DNA from: Paludibacteraceae bacterium | Lineage (GTDB): Bacteria; Bacteroidota; Bacteroidia; Bacteroidales; Paludibacteraceae | Direction: 5' to 3' | Length of the DNA: 63,789 bases | Assembly (NCBI GenBank): GCA_024399965.1 | Contig: JAKSNJ010000010.1 | Coordinates: forward strand, 1-63,789 | Part shown: positions 33,200 to 41,839 of the stretch, piece after piece | Numbering within the stretch: position 1 is the first letter of the stretch | Layout: every line of letters begins with the position of its first letter | Notes under the pieces: model-generated | The model's database searches: none | Seen by the model: the letters and a program-made list of their open reading frames with translations, nothing else | Told to the model about the DNA's origin: nothing | Translations under genes and position numbers: made by a program

Positions 33200-34774
33200 C
33201 TATGATTTAAGCATTTGTTGAGCCGTTGCGCGAACAGAATCCGTAATGTTCTTACCTGCCAACATCGAGGCAATCTCGTCAATGCGTTGTGCATCGCTGA
33301 GTAGCGTGATGTTGGTTTCCGTTCGGCGGTCGGTGTCCTGTTTATATACTTTATATTGTGTAGTGGCCTGTGCCGCTATTTGTGGCAGGTGGGTGATGGC
33401 AATGATTTGGCGCGAAGAAGCCATTTGCTGCATGATTCGTCCCATCTGAGTGGCCACTTCGCCGCTTACGCCTGTGTCTATTTCGTCGAAGATAATAGTG
33501 GGCAATCCATTGGACGAGGCAATGAGTGCCTTAATGCAGAGCATCAGTCGGGCTATTTCACCACCACTGGCAACTTCGCTCACACGTCGCAAAGACTGAT
33601 TAAGGTTGGCAGCAAAGAGGAACTGCACGTTATCTTTGCCGTTGGGCGTGAAGTCGGGTAGGGGCTCAATAGACACAGCAATGTTAGCATGCATAATGCC
33701 CAAGCAGGATAAATCCTTAATGAGTTGACTGCTAATGCCCTCAAGGACGGCATGACGGCTCTTTGTTAGTTGCTCAGATGCCTTCTGAAGTACCTTGGTG
33801 GCTGCATCTATTTCGGATTTCAGACGCGCTAATTCGTCGTCAAAATTGGCTATTTGCTGCAGCTGGACATCTAAGTCGTCGTGCAGTTGAATCAGTTCCT
33901 CAACTGTTTGGAGCTGATGTTTGCGGAGCAACGTGTTGATTAGGTCTAAACGCTCTTCTACTAATTGCAGACGCTCCGGATTAAACTCCACATTGTCATA
34001 TAGACGCGTCAGATCGGACACAATGTCTTGTAACTCGATATCTACGCTGCGTAGCCGTTGGTCCAAGGTGGCATCAATATCGTCCACGTGACAAGAATGA
34101 ATGAGCGTAGAGGCGCCTTGGTCATCGTTGTCTAATTTCTCCAAAACGAGTTGCAATTGTTGCTTGATGTCCTCAGCGTGATTGAGCCGATATTGCTCTT
34201 GTTCCAACTCGTCCAATTCACCTGCCACGAGGTGCGCTTCCTCCAGTTGTTGAAATTGGAAAGTGAGGTAGTCCGCATCTTGGCGCGATTTATTGGCTAC
34301 GTTTTGCAGGTCCTTCAGGGCTTGTTGTGCTGTGGTGTAGGTGGCATACGCTTCGGAATAGGCGGTACGATAGGTCTCGTTATGGGCGATGGCATCTACT
34401 ATACTTAATTGAAAATCATCGTTTTCGATGAGCAGATTCTCGTGCTGGGAATGGATATCAATCAATTGATTAGCCAAGGCCTTGAGTTCAGTTTGCGTTA
34501 CGACCTCATCGTTTACAAACGAGCGACTACGACCGTTGCGGTTGAGTTCACGCCGAATGAGGTAGTCGCCAAAATCGGCCTCAATGACACATCGTTCTTC
34601 GCCTTCCGTAATGGATTGTGTATCTGCACGACCGCCCATCACAAGGGCTAAAGCACCTAAAATAATGCTTTTACCGGCACCGGTCTCACCGGTCAGAGCA
34701 GAAAAGCCGGCCTGAAAATCAATGTCAATGTTGCCAATTAGGGCATAGTTCTGTATGTGAAGATGCGTAAGCAT
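33200..34774 (-). CDS. recN: DNA repair protein RecN
   Basis: A 524-residue SMC-like ATPase in double-strand break repair. Walker A GETGAGKS is at residues about 30-37 with the typical start MLTHLHIQNYALI; a coiled coil occupies the middle, and the C-terminal half has the signature VASGGEIARLMLCIKA and Walker B TIIFDEIDTGVSG. The length is slightly under the usual 550 because the coiled coil is short. It overlaps the DUF4835 gene by one base, the order usual in Bacteroidales. Confidence 0.95.
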   Translation of the reverse strand: MLTHLHIQNYALIGNIDIDFQAGFSALTGETGAGKSIILGALALVMGGRADTQSITEGEERCVIEADFGDYLIRRELNRNGRSRSFVNDEVVTQTELKALANQLIDIHSQHENLLIENDDFQLSIVDAIAHNETYRTAYSEAYATYTTAQQALKDLQNVANKSRQDADYLTFQFQQLEEAHLVAGELDELEQEQYRLNHAEDIKQQLQLVLEKLDNDDQGASTLIHSCHVDDIDATLDQRLRSVDIELQDIVSDLTRLYDNVEFNPERLQLVEERLDLINTLLRKHQLQTVEELIQLHDDLDVQLQQIANFDDELARLKSEIDAATKVLQKASEQLTKSRHAVLEGISSQLIKDLSCLGIMHANIAVSIEPLPDFTPNGKDNVQFLFAANLNQSLRRVSEVASGGEIARLMLCIKALIASSNGLPTIIFDEIDTGVSGEVATQMGRIMQQMASSRQIIAITHLPQIAAQATTQYKVYKQDTDRRTETNITLLSDAQRIDEIASMLAGKNITDSVRATAQQMLKS

Positions 34775-35682
34775 TACTTTTGATTGATTTTATCGTATTG
34801 GTCTTGTCGCGTAGGATCTACCGCCATGCACACATCGTACACTTTCTTTTTCTCCTCATCTGTACCTTTGGAGAATAGTTGTACCAGTTCATCGTTTTTA
34901 GCGTCCATAAAGGAATAAACCACGTAGGTGGCAGGGCGTGCGCGGTTGGCTTCGCGCAGTATGTTAATGTCTTGTGCAATACGTGCTCGGCCGTTGGCTA
35001 CATTATCGCTCATAATGTCTAAACCTAAGCGATGGTAGGTGTAGATATATTCGCGGAACGGCTGAAAGGCCTGATCCAAGAGTTGATTGACGATGGCGTA
35101 ACGGTTCTTATTATTGCTAAACGCTTTCCAGCCGGTCATTTCTGCCTCGTCAAGCGATGCAGACTGTGCCAACAGTACAATGTTTTCACACTGCTGGAAA
35201 TAGGGGGTACCTCCCATACGGGCATAGGTGTCGGCATCCATTCCTATGATGTAGTAGCAGTAGTAGGCGATGATAGCAGCCAAATTGCTGGTAAACTGTG
35301 CCGGCTGATACTCCAAACGGTCAAATTCTTGATAGTGGAAACTGCAGTTGTTGTCCTTGAGGTTGACGACTGTGGATTGGTAGTTGGTGTGATAAACGGG
35401 TCGGCGGCATTGCACCTGCAGTTCTGCCGTAAATAGTCCATCTACGGTAACTTGACTGATGATGAACATAAGGGTGCAATCTATCCGTTCCCGTTCGGCA
35501 ACAGTCATATCCGTCCATCGTTGATTATTGACGAACTCCTTGATGGATTGCTCCAATGTGGTGAAAATCTGCGTGTTGGTACCCTGCACTTGGTCATGGT
35601 TGATGATGACGTTGCAGTTTAATTCCTGCGCCGATAGGGCAGACGCCAGCAGTAGCAGACTATAGATTATTCGTTTTCTCAT
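34774..35682 (-). CDS. DUF4835 family protein
   Basis: A 302-residue protein with a signal peptide (MRKRIIYSLLLLASALSA) of the DUF4835 family, which in Bacteroidota lies beside recN. Typical are LNCNVIINHDQVQGTN after the signal and the FHYQEFDRLEY, AYYCYYIIGMDADTY and GWKAF segments. It is likely periplasmic or attached to the outer membrane; the function is unknown. It overlaps DUF4831 by 23 bp at its start. Confidence 0.88.
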   Translation of the reverse strand: MRKRIIYSLLLLASALSAQELNCNVIINHDQVQGTNTQIFTTLEQSIKEFVNNQRWTDMTVAERERIDCTLMFIISQVTVDGLFTAELQVQCRRPVYHTNYQSTVVNLKDNNCSFHYQEFDRLEYQPAQFTSNLAAIIAYYCYYIIGMDADTYARMGGTPYFQQCENIVLLAQSASLDEAEMTGWKAFSNNKNRYAIVNQLLDQAFQPFREYIYTYHRLGLDIMSDNVANGRARIAQDINILREANRARPATYVVYSFMDAKNDELVQLFSKGTDEEKKKVYDVCMAVDPTRQDQYDKINQK

Positions 35683-36442
35683 ATAGGGTCTTGTGGTTGT
35701 ATGTAACGCGTATTACGGACTGATAAATCTCTTTCTCGTAGATAGGGTCGGCATTCTTTTTCTTGGGTTGTTCTGCTGCCAATACGTTCCGTATCTTGCG
35801 AGTGATAGACAGTTGTAGAGGTTCTCCGCTTTCGCTGTTTGCGTCCAGAACACCATCTTCTGCAGAGAAACGGCAGAGTTCTGTTACTACAGACGCGGTG
35901 GAATCCTCAACGTGAACTCTTACGATTTGTTTTTGAGGACGAATAATCGTGGTACCGACAAACATGCTTGTGAGGGCTTTCTCCTGCTTATTGAGTTCTT
36001 TTAGTACCAATTCCATCGACTGACCGTCTGCAGGCATGTGCTCCACGTCTCCGCTGAGTAAGTTCATACGTGCCTCACGGATACGATATATTTGCTTGGC
36101 AACACTTTCCGCCTTTTTGGCCATGTTGGTGGTTATCAGTGTTTCTTCGCTAAGGGGCAACTGTTTGCGAACGATAGTGCGCTCTTTCTCCGGTTCTTTG
36201 GAGGTAGAGGACGGTTTAGCGGTATTGGACGACTTGGGCAAAATCTGACCGATACCTTCGATTTCGTAGGTGGTATCGTTGACCATTTCAACATCTGTGG
36301 TGCCTAAATAGCGCTCTGAATACTGGTACAACTCACCACGGATGTGCTCAATCTCGTTGTAGTAAATCCGAAAGCGTAATTCTGTGGCTTGTGTAGCCAG
36401 ACATACCATGCCGCAAAGGGCCAATAAAGTGATTCGTTTCAT
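35660..36442 (-). CDS. DUF4831 family protein
   Basis: A 260-residue protein with a signal peptide (MKRITLLALCGMVCLATQA). The blocks ELYQYSERYLGTTDV, EETLITTNMAKKAESVAKQI and IYRIREARMNLLSGDVEHMP are those of the DUF4831 family in Bacteroidota, whose role is unknown. The family usually carries the same internal order of blocks. It overlaps the DUF4835 gene by 23 bp, so the two are translated from one transcript. Both may act together in the envelope; that is inference. Confidence 0.78.
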   Translation of the reverse strand: MKRITLLALCGMVCLATQATELRFRIYYNEIEHIRGELYQYSERYLGTTDVEMVNDTTYEIEGIGQILPKSSNTAKPSSTSKEPEKERTIVRKQLPLSEETLITTNMAKKAESVAKQIYRIREARMNLLSGDVEHMPADGQSMELVLKELNKQEKALTSMFVGTTIIRPQKQIVRVHVEDSTASVVTELCRFSAEDGVLDANSESGEPLQLSITRKIRNVLAAEQPKKKNADPIYEKEIYQSVIRVTYNHKTLYEKTNNL

Positions 36443-36456
36443 AAGTGTATAGTTAA

Positions 36457-37179
36457 TTATTCATTCCATATTTTCCACGCTGCTTCTGCCTGTCCGTAGA
36501 GCATACCCAATCCGTTGCATGTGCGTGCTCCCTGTTGGGCTCCCTGCTGCAGAAAAAGCGTTTGCTCGGGGTTATAAACACAATCGTACAAAAGATGTGC
36601 CGAAGACAGATATTGATACGGAATCGGCGCACAGGCGTCCATCTTGGGCCACATACCGAGTGGCGTGCAGTTGACGATGACGGTGTGTTGACGGATGATA
36701 TCTTCCGTAAGTGCGTCATATCCGATGGTTGTGTCTCCTGTATCTTTGTTGGGTGTACGGCTGACATAAACGGTTTGTAAGCCGAGTTGTTTCAATCCAT
36801 AGTGTACGGCTTTGGCAGCACCACCTGTACCCAAGATTAGGGCATATCGGTTGGTCTCACACAACAGCGGGCGAATACTATTCATAAAGCCGATACAATC
36901 GGTGTTGTAACCAATATGGGCCTTGTTGACCACATTGACGGCTCCTATCTCACGTGCCGTGTCGTCCAAGCCGGACAAGTAGGGCAGAATGGCTTGTTTG
37001 TAAGGGATTGTTACATTAAATCCGTCCAAGCGTTCCAAATAGGGGACGATGTCCTCTATCTGCGCCAGTTCATAACGCTCATACTGTGCGTCAATCCCCT
37101 CACGAATGAATTTATCCGTGAAATAGCGTGCCGAAAAGGATTGCGCTACAGGTTTACCTATTATTCCAAAATATCTCAT
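36457..37179 (-). CDS. aroE: Shikimate dehydrogenase
   Basis: A 240-residue enzyme that reduces 3-dehydroshikimate with NADPH in aromatic amino acid synthesis. Motifs: FNVTIPYK with the catalytic lysine, GAVNVV, NTDCIGF with the aspartate partner, GTGGAAKAV for NADPH, and NCTPLGMWP. The substrate-binding start has AQSFSARYF in place of the usual HSxSP, a mild variation common in Bacteroidales. Length is in the short range of the family. It begins inside the 3' end of tilS (26-bp overlap). Confidence 0.92.
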   Translation of the reverse strand: MRYFGIIGKPVAQSFSARYFTDKFIREGIDAQYERYELAQIEDIVPYLERLDGFNVTIPYKQAILPYLSGLDDTAREIGAVNVVNKAHIGYNTDCIGFMNSIRPLLCETNRYALILGTGGAAKAVHYGLKQLGLQTVYVSRTPNKDTGDTTIGYDALTEDIIRQHTVIVNCTPLGMWPKMDACAPIPYQYLSSAHLLYDCVYNPEQTLFLQQGAQQGARTCNGLGMLYGQAEAAWKIWNE

Positions 37180-37942
37180 TGTCTCTAAACTCTAAACAAA
37201 CTTCTTGCACTCGCTCTGCGAGGGCACATATATGTTCTATTTCTGCTTTTGACCATTGACTAAGTTCGTGCCGAATAGCGTTGCGTTTGAACGTGGTGTC
37301 CGTGTTGGTACTATCTTCAACCCAGTCGATATGCCGAATATCTTTGAGGTAGTGGCAAATATAGTCGTGCGTGGTGCAGAGTAGGGGGCGAATGACCGGA
37401 ATAGGTAGTAGGTTGTCGGTAGTAGGTTGTGGGAGGCAGGGGTTGGGAGCAATAGGGCGCATACCACACAGACCTTTTATACCACATCCTCTCCGTATAT
37501 GCATTAGGATAGTCTCTGCCTGATCGTTTTGATGGTGTGCCACGGCAATGGCTTTGCAATCGGTTTGGCGGGCTATCTCGTCGAACCAACGATACCGCAA
37601 TTCGCGGGCAGCCGTTTCGATAGACAGGTGCTGCTGCTCGGCGTATGTCCTTGTGTCAAAATCTTTGATATAGAGCGGAATACCATTTTGCATCCACGCT
37701 TTTTTTATCTGCAAACGGCCTGCCAAATCACCTACCAGTTGTTTCACAAATTCCGTATCACGGTCGCTCTCTTTGTTGCGAAGATGAAAATTGCAGTTAG
37801 CTACCGCACATTCGTAGCCGGCGCGTAACAAAACATCTAATAGTGCGACACTGTCTGCTCCGCCACTCACGCATACTAAAACACGGTCGTTGGGCAGAAG
37901 AAGGTGGTGGTCATCAATATATTTCTTAACGCGTCGCAGCAT
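37154..37942 (-). CDS. tilS: tRNA(Ile)-lysidine synthetase, short form
   Basis: A 262-residue enzyme that changes C34 of tRNA-Ile(CAU) to lysidine. The PP-loop SGGADS (26-31) and the family motifs NFHLRNKESDRD, ETAARELRYRWF and HHQNDQAETILMHIRRG are intact. Bacteroidota enzymes are usually much longer, with a C-terminal domain that is missing here. Two repeat-derived parts are visible: PQPTTDNLLP (14-mer tandem repeat at 37404-37431) and CLEFRD (CTCTAAA heptads). The gene runs 26 bp into aroE. Activity of such a core protein is possible (Aquifex has a short form). Confidence 0.88.
   Translation of the reverse strand: MLRRVKKYIDDHHLLLPNDRVLVCVSGGADSVALLDVLLRAGYECAVANCNFHLRNKESDRDTEFVKQLVGDLAGRLQIKKAWMQNGIPLYIKDFDTRTYAEQQHLSIETAARELRYRWFDEIARQTDCKAIAVAHHQNDQAETILMHIRRGCGIKGLCGMRPIAPNPCLPQPTTDNLLPIPVIRPLLCTTHDYICHYLKDIRHIDWVEDSTNTDTTFKRNAIRHELSQWSKAEIEHICALAERVQEVCLEFRDNEIFWNNR
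37183..37196. repeat. CTCTAAA heptads at the tilS/aroE junction
   Basis: Two perfect heptads, 4 nt upstream of the aroE start and within the last codons of tilS. About 13 nt further, CTCGC-TCT-GCGAG (37210-37222) forms a small hairpin with the same TCT loop as the unit at 15005. Confidence 0.75.
37404..37431. repeat. Tandem 14-mer inside tilS
   Basis: GGTAGTAGGTTGTC followed by GGTAGTAGGTTGTG, two units of 14 (2 x 7) bases. In tilS it is read as part of PQPTTDNLLPIPV, a proline-rich insertion between GMRPI and RPLL. Confidence 0.75.
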
Positions 37943-37944
37943 AG

Positions 37945-38790
37945 TTATTGGTTGATTTGTGGTACATCTACGATATGGTTTACAATCGCATAAATCGTCA
38001 GTCCGGCAGTAGAATGAATATTCAGTTTACGGCTGATATTTTTGCGGTGGGAGATAACGGTGTGGGTAGATATACACAGCACATCGGCTATTTCCTTGTT
38101 GCTCAAACCATTGACAAGTTGGATAAGCACTTCTTTCTCCCGCTCACTTAATTCTTCCGACTCAACAGATGTCTCGTCAATCGGTTTGGTTTCCTTCTGC
38201 TTGGCTTTTTTCATCGCCGGCAGTAGTATTTCGTCCTCGATGGCGCAGTGGAGTGCTAATTCTTGCTCAATCTCAAATATCTCATGCAGGGCAGAATAGA
38301 GTAGCGTATTGGGCGTTGAATCCGGATAATACTTGATAATCAGGTTTTTGAGTTCTGTCAGTTTATTTGCGATATGTATATCATCAGCGGCGTGGCTGGA
38401 GTAGATACTCTCGTTTTCGTGCTGAATATGCACGCGCACTTCCTCCACGTATTGGTCGAAGAACTGAATAATGAGCATAGGGATTTGGTGGTCACTATGC
38501 GTGTGGCTGACGGCTTCGATTAAGTTTTGCCGTATGCGAGGTAGTGCAAAATCGAGGAAATAGGTGTGTGCGTTCTTCAGATACACTTGCAGGGTAGGTA
38601 TGTGTATATCCGGATTGGGTTGTCTATTGAGCACGCTCAGGAAAGTGGCGGTGTGAATGCCATTTTCGCGACAAACCTCATCGACTGTTTTTTCCCCTAC
38701 ACCTAATGGCAAGTCAAAACGTGAAATAATCTGCAAAGTTTGTGGCTCTGCAGCAATCAGTTTTCCCATTTTGTCTGATGCGTGGTACAT
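37945..38790 (-). CDS. Hemerythrin-like sensor fused to LuxR-type HTH regulator
   Basis: A 281-residue cytosolic one-component regulator. Residues about 20-45 resemble the ScdA/Ric N-domain (FDLPLGVGEKTVDEVC) but without its CC pair. Residues 70-195 look like a four-helix hemerythrin domain with candidate ligands H75, H121/H124, E125, H169, H181 and E185. Residues 213-275 are a GerE/LuxR HTH (LSEREKEVLIQLVNGLSNKE). It may sense oxygen, NO or iron state and regulate transcription. It lies 2 nt upstream of tilS; the ppdK gene is 99 bp upstream. Alternative start: Met8. Confidence 0.85.
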   Translation of the reverse strand: MYHASDKMGKLIAAEPQTLQIISRFDLPLGVGEKTVDEVCRENGIHTATFLSVLNRQPNPDIHIPTLQVYLKNAHTYFLDFALPRIRQNLIEAVSHTHSDHQIPMLIIQFFDQYVEEVRVHIQHENESIYSSHAADDIHIANKLTELKNLIIKYYPDSTPNTLLYSALHEIFEIEQELALHCAIEDEILLPAMKKAKQKETKPIDETSVESEELSEREKEVLIQLVNGLSNKEIADVLCISTHTVISHRKNISRKLNIHSTAGLTIYAIVNHIVDVPQINQ

Positions 38791-38798
38791 ACCTATTT

Positions 38799-38820
38799 AC
38801 ACGTGTACGCGTGTGCGCGT
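38799..38820. repeat. Alternating purine-pyrimidine tract
   Basis: Twenty-two bases of perfect purine-pyrimidine alternation (ACACGTGTACGCGTGTGCGC, then GT), 8 bp upstream of the regulator's start codon. Such tracts can form Z-DNA under negative supercoiling. Confidence 0.6.
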
Positions 38821-38836
38821 CTTTATAGTCCATAGC

Positions 38837-38864
38837 GACTATAGCAGCCGAAGCCGCTATAGTC
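38837..38864 (-). other. Strong hairpin between ppdK and the regulator gene
   Basis: GACTATAGC (38837-38845) and GCTATAGTC (38856-38864) form a 9-bp stem, continued inside by GC-CGAA-GC. A third TATAGTC at 38824 can pair alternatively with 38837-38843. There is no T-run on the ppdK-sense side, so it may stabilise the 3' end or attenuate rather than terminate. Confidence 0.5.
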
Positions 38865-38889
38865 CCTACAGTATGTATTTAACCATGTT

Positions 38890-41619
38890 TTACTTGTCGT
38901 CCTCGACAGCAGCTTGTGCAGCAGCCAAACGTGCGATAGGTACACGGAAAGGCGAGCAGCTGGCGTAGTTCATACCTACGCGTGCGCAGAACTTAACGCT
39001 GCTGGGTTCACCACCGTGCTCACCGCATATACCGGTGCGCAGCGACGGACGAATAGCGCGACCCTTCTCAACGGCCATCTTAATGAGTTGGCCAACACCC
39101 TTTTGGTCAAGCACTTGGAACGGATCGGCTTTCAAAATCTTTTTCTCCAAATAAGCGGGCAAGAAGCTGGCGATATCGTCACGGCTGTAACCGAAGGTCA
39201 TTTGGGTCAAGTCGTTGGTACCAAAGCTGAAGTATTGTGCCTCGGTAGCAATGCGGTCGGCTGTCAGGGCAGCACGAGGAATCTCAATCATGGTACCTAC
39301 CTCGTATTCCACTTCGATGCCGTATTCAGCAAATACCTCTTGTGCAACGCGGTTGATAATCTCTTTCTGCTGTTTGAGCTCGTAGAGGATACCAATCAGG
39401 GGCACCATAATCTCGGGCATAGGATTCTTGCCCTCTTTCTTCAACTCGCAAGCAGCGGACATGATGGCGCGTGTTTGCATAGCGGTAATCTCGGGGAAGG
39501 TAATACCCAGACGGCAGCCACGGTGACCCAGCATAGGGTTGTTCTCTGCCAAACTGTTGACACGTTGCTGAATCTCTTTCACGGAGATGCCCATCTCTTT
39601 GGCCATGGTCTCCTGACCGGCTAAATCGTGGGGAACGAACTCGTGCAATGGGGGATCCAAGAGACGGATATTAACGGGGCAACCGTCCATAGCGTCCAAG
39701 ATACCCTTGAAGTCAGCTTTCTGATAGGGGAGCAGTTTAGCCAATGCTTTCTCACGGCCTTCGGCGTCTTTGGCAAGAATCATTTCGCGCATGGCGATGA
39801 TTTTCTTATCGTCGAAGAACATGTGCTCCGTACGGGTCAAACCGATACCCTTTGCACCGAAGGCGCGAGCCACTTGTGCGTCGTGCGGTGTGTCGGCGTT
39901 GGTACGTACCTGCAGGTGCGTATATTTGTCGCAGAGGTCCATCAGGGCCTTGAAATCGCCACTGAGTTCGGCTGCCTTGGTAGGAATCTGACCTGCATAA
40001 ACTTGACCGGTGGAGCCGTTCAAACTGATGTAATCGCCTTCTTTGTAGGTAACACCTTCGATGGTAACGGTCTTGGCTTTGTAGTCCACCATGATGGCAC
40101 CGGCACCGGAAACGCAGCATTTACCCATACCACGAGCCACAACGGCAGCGTGTGAGGTCATACCGCCACGTGCGGTAAGAATGCCTTCTGCAGCAGACAT
40201 ACCTGCAAGGTCTTCGGGGCTGGTCTCAATACGTACCATGATAACCTTATGACCATCTTTGTGCCATGCCTGTGCGTCGTCAGCGTGGAAGACTATTTGA
40301 CCGCAAGCAGCACCCGGGCTGGCGGGCAGACCTTGGGTAATGACTTTGGCTTTCTTCAGTGCCTCTTTGTCAAAGACAGGGTGGAGCAGTTCGTCCAATT
40401 TCTGGGGTTCGCAGCGCATAATGGCCTCTTGCTCGGTGATAACACCTTCGCGAACGAGGTCCATAGCAATCTTGACCATGGCTGTACCGGTACGTTTACC
40501 GTTACGGGTCTGCAGGAACCACAGTTTGCCTTCTTGTACGGTGAACTCCATATCCTGCATGTCGCGGTAGTGCGCTTGCAGTTTTTGTTGGATACCGTTC
40601 AACTCTTTGTATAACTCAGGCATGCACTCTTCCATACTGGGATACTTGGCAGCACGCTCTTCTTCGCTAATGCCACGCAGGGCTGCCCAGCGGCGGCTAC
40701 CTTCGAGGGTGATTTGTTGAGGCGTGCGAATACCTGCAACCACGTCCTCACCTTGGGCATTCACAAGATATTCACCGTTGAAAATGTTTTCACCGGTAGC
40801 AGCGTCACGGCTGAAGCAAACACCGGTAGCGGAGGTTTCACCCATGTTACCGAATACCATAGCCATTACGCTAACGGCCGTTCCCCATTCGTCAGGAATA
40901 CCTTCCATCTTACGGTAGAGGATGGCGCGCTCGTTCATCCAACTGCGGAATACAGCGCAGATGGCACCCCACAACTGCTCAATCGGGTCGGTGGGGAAAT
41001 CGCTGCCTGTTTGCTCCTTGATAGCAGTCTTAAAGCGGGCAACAAGTAACTTGAGTTCGTCCACGTTCAGGTCTTTGTCCAAGGTGATATGACGAATCTC
41101 TTTTACCTCTTCGATAATCTTCTCAAATGGGTCAATATCGGTTTTGTTAACGGGTTTCATACCGAGCACCACGTCACCGTACATCTGTACGAAACGGCGG
41201 TAACTGTCATATACGAAGTGCGGGTTGCCTGTTTTAGCGACCATACCTTCAGCCACAACATCGTTCAAACCGAGGTTGAGGATGGTATCCATCATACCCG
41301 GCATACTGGCGCGAGCACCCGAGCGAACGCTGACGAGTAGGGGATTTTTTGGATCGCCGAACTTGCAGTTCATCAGTGTCTCGATATGCTTAACGGCAGC
41401 CATCACGTCGTTGTTGAGCAACTCCATGATTTTCTCTTGACCGACTTGATAATACTCGTTACAAACATCTGTTGTAATAGTGAATCCGGGAGGGACAGGT
41501 ACTCCCACGAGGTTCATCTCAGCGCAGTTGGCACCTTTACCACCCAATTGCTCTCGCATCTGCGCATTACCTTCGGCTTTACCGTTACCGAAAGTGTAAA
41601 CTCTTTTTTTGTTTTCCAT
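38890..41619 (-). CDS. ppdK: Pyruvate, phosphate dikinase
   Basis: A 909-residue enzyme that interconverts pyruvate, ATP and phosphate with phosphoenolpyruvate, AMP and pyrophosphate. The N-terminal ATP-grasp part has LGGKGANCAEM; the central swivelling domain has the phosphorylated histidine in GGMTSHAAVVARGMGK; the C-terminal PEP/pyruvate barrel has GIGLTRTEHMF and SFGTNDLTQMTFG. The length is normal. In anaerobic Bacteroidales it links glycolysis and gluconeogenesis. It has its own consensus promoter and a long upstream region. Confidence 0.97.
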   Translation of the reverse strand: MENKKRVYTFGNGKAEGNAQMREQLGGKGANCAEMNLVGVPVPPGFTITTDVCNEYYQVGQEKIMELLNNDVMAAVKHIETLMNCKFGDPKNPLLVSVRSGARASMPGMMDTILNLGLNDVVAEGMVAKTGNPHFVYDSYRRFVQMYGDVVLGMKPVNKTDIDPFEKIIEEVKEIRHITLDKDLNVDELKLLVARFKTAIKEQTGSDFPTDPIEQLWGAICAVFRSWMNERAILYRKMEGIPDEWGTAVSVMAMVFGNMGETSATGVCFSRDAATGENIFNGEYLVNAQGEDVVAGIRTPQQITLEGSRRWAALRGISEEERAAKYPSMEECMPELYKELNGIQQKLQAHYRDMQDMEFTVQEGKLWFLQTRNGKRTGTAMVKIAMDLVREGVITEQEAIMRCEPQKLDELLHPVFDKEALKKAKVITQGLPASPGAACGQIVFHADDAQAWHKDGHKVIMVRIETSPEDLAGMSAAEGILTARGGMTSHAAVVARGMGKCCVSGAGAIMVDYKAKTVTIEGVTYKEGDYISLNGSTGQVYAGQIPTKAAELSGDFKALMDLCDKYTHLQVRTNADTPHDAQVARAFGAKGIGLTRTEHMFFDDKKIIAMREMILAKDAEGREKALAKLLPYQKADFKGILDAMDGCPVNIRLLDPPLHEFVPHDLAGQETMAKEMGISVKEIQQRVNSLAENNPMLGHRGCRLGITFPEITAMQTRAIMSAACELKKEGKNPMPEIMVPLIGILYELKQQKEIINRVAQEVFAEYGIEVEYEVGTMIEIPRAALTADRIATEAQYFSFGTNDLTQMTFGYSRDDIASFLPAYLEKKILKADPFQVLDQKGVGQLIKMAVEKGRAIRPSLRTGICGEHGGEPSSVKFCARVGMNYASCSPFRVPIARLAAAQAAVEDDK

Positions 41620-41671
41620 AACTTAATTGATTGTATTATTTGATTTTATTATAATTTTTCCTATTGGGCTG

Positions 41672-41703
41672 CAAAGTTACAAAAAAAAAATGGAATAGGC
41701 AAA
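41672..41703 (-). promoter_or_regulatory. ppdK promoter
   Basis: Minus strand: TTTG (41703-41700), 20 nt, TAACTTTG (41679-41672). The start codon is 52 nt downstream. Confidence 0.82.
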
Positions 41704-41718
41704 TAATTAGGGCACAAA

Positions 41719-41735
41719 ATAGATTTATAATCTAT
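41719..41735. promoter_or_regulatory. AT palindrome upstream of ppdK promoter
   Basis: ATAGATT-TAT-AATCTAT, 15 bp from the -33 box, with GTGCCC (minus strand) between them. Distance and arrangement equal those at 390-406 before the cysteine hydrolase operon. Confidence 0.5.
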
Positions 41736-41766
41736 AAATAGTCAATTTTTGTATAAATTATTGTTA

Positions 41767-41819
41767 CGATACGTGGACGAACGGTGAACGAACGATGAAC
41801 GGAGGGTGAATTTTGGGTG
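41767..41819. repeat. Dispersed repeat module C, inverted copy
   Basis: Four 11-mers (41767-41777, 41778-41788, 41789-41799, 41800-41810) and GAATTTTGGGTG; on the minus strand the order matches 63-115 unit for unit. Confidence 0.85.
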
Positions 41820-41839
41820 CAAACCAGTCCCTTAATGGT

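Noticed and set aside
37154-37942. Frameshift that would restore a long tilS
   Set aside because: The bases downstream belong to an intact aroE, and I found no remainder of a TilS C-terminal domain.
38837-38864. Rho-independent terminator after ppdK
   Set aside because: The stem is strong but no T-run follows in ppdK sense.
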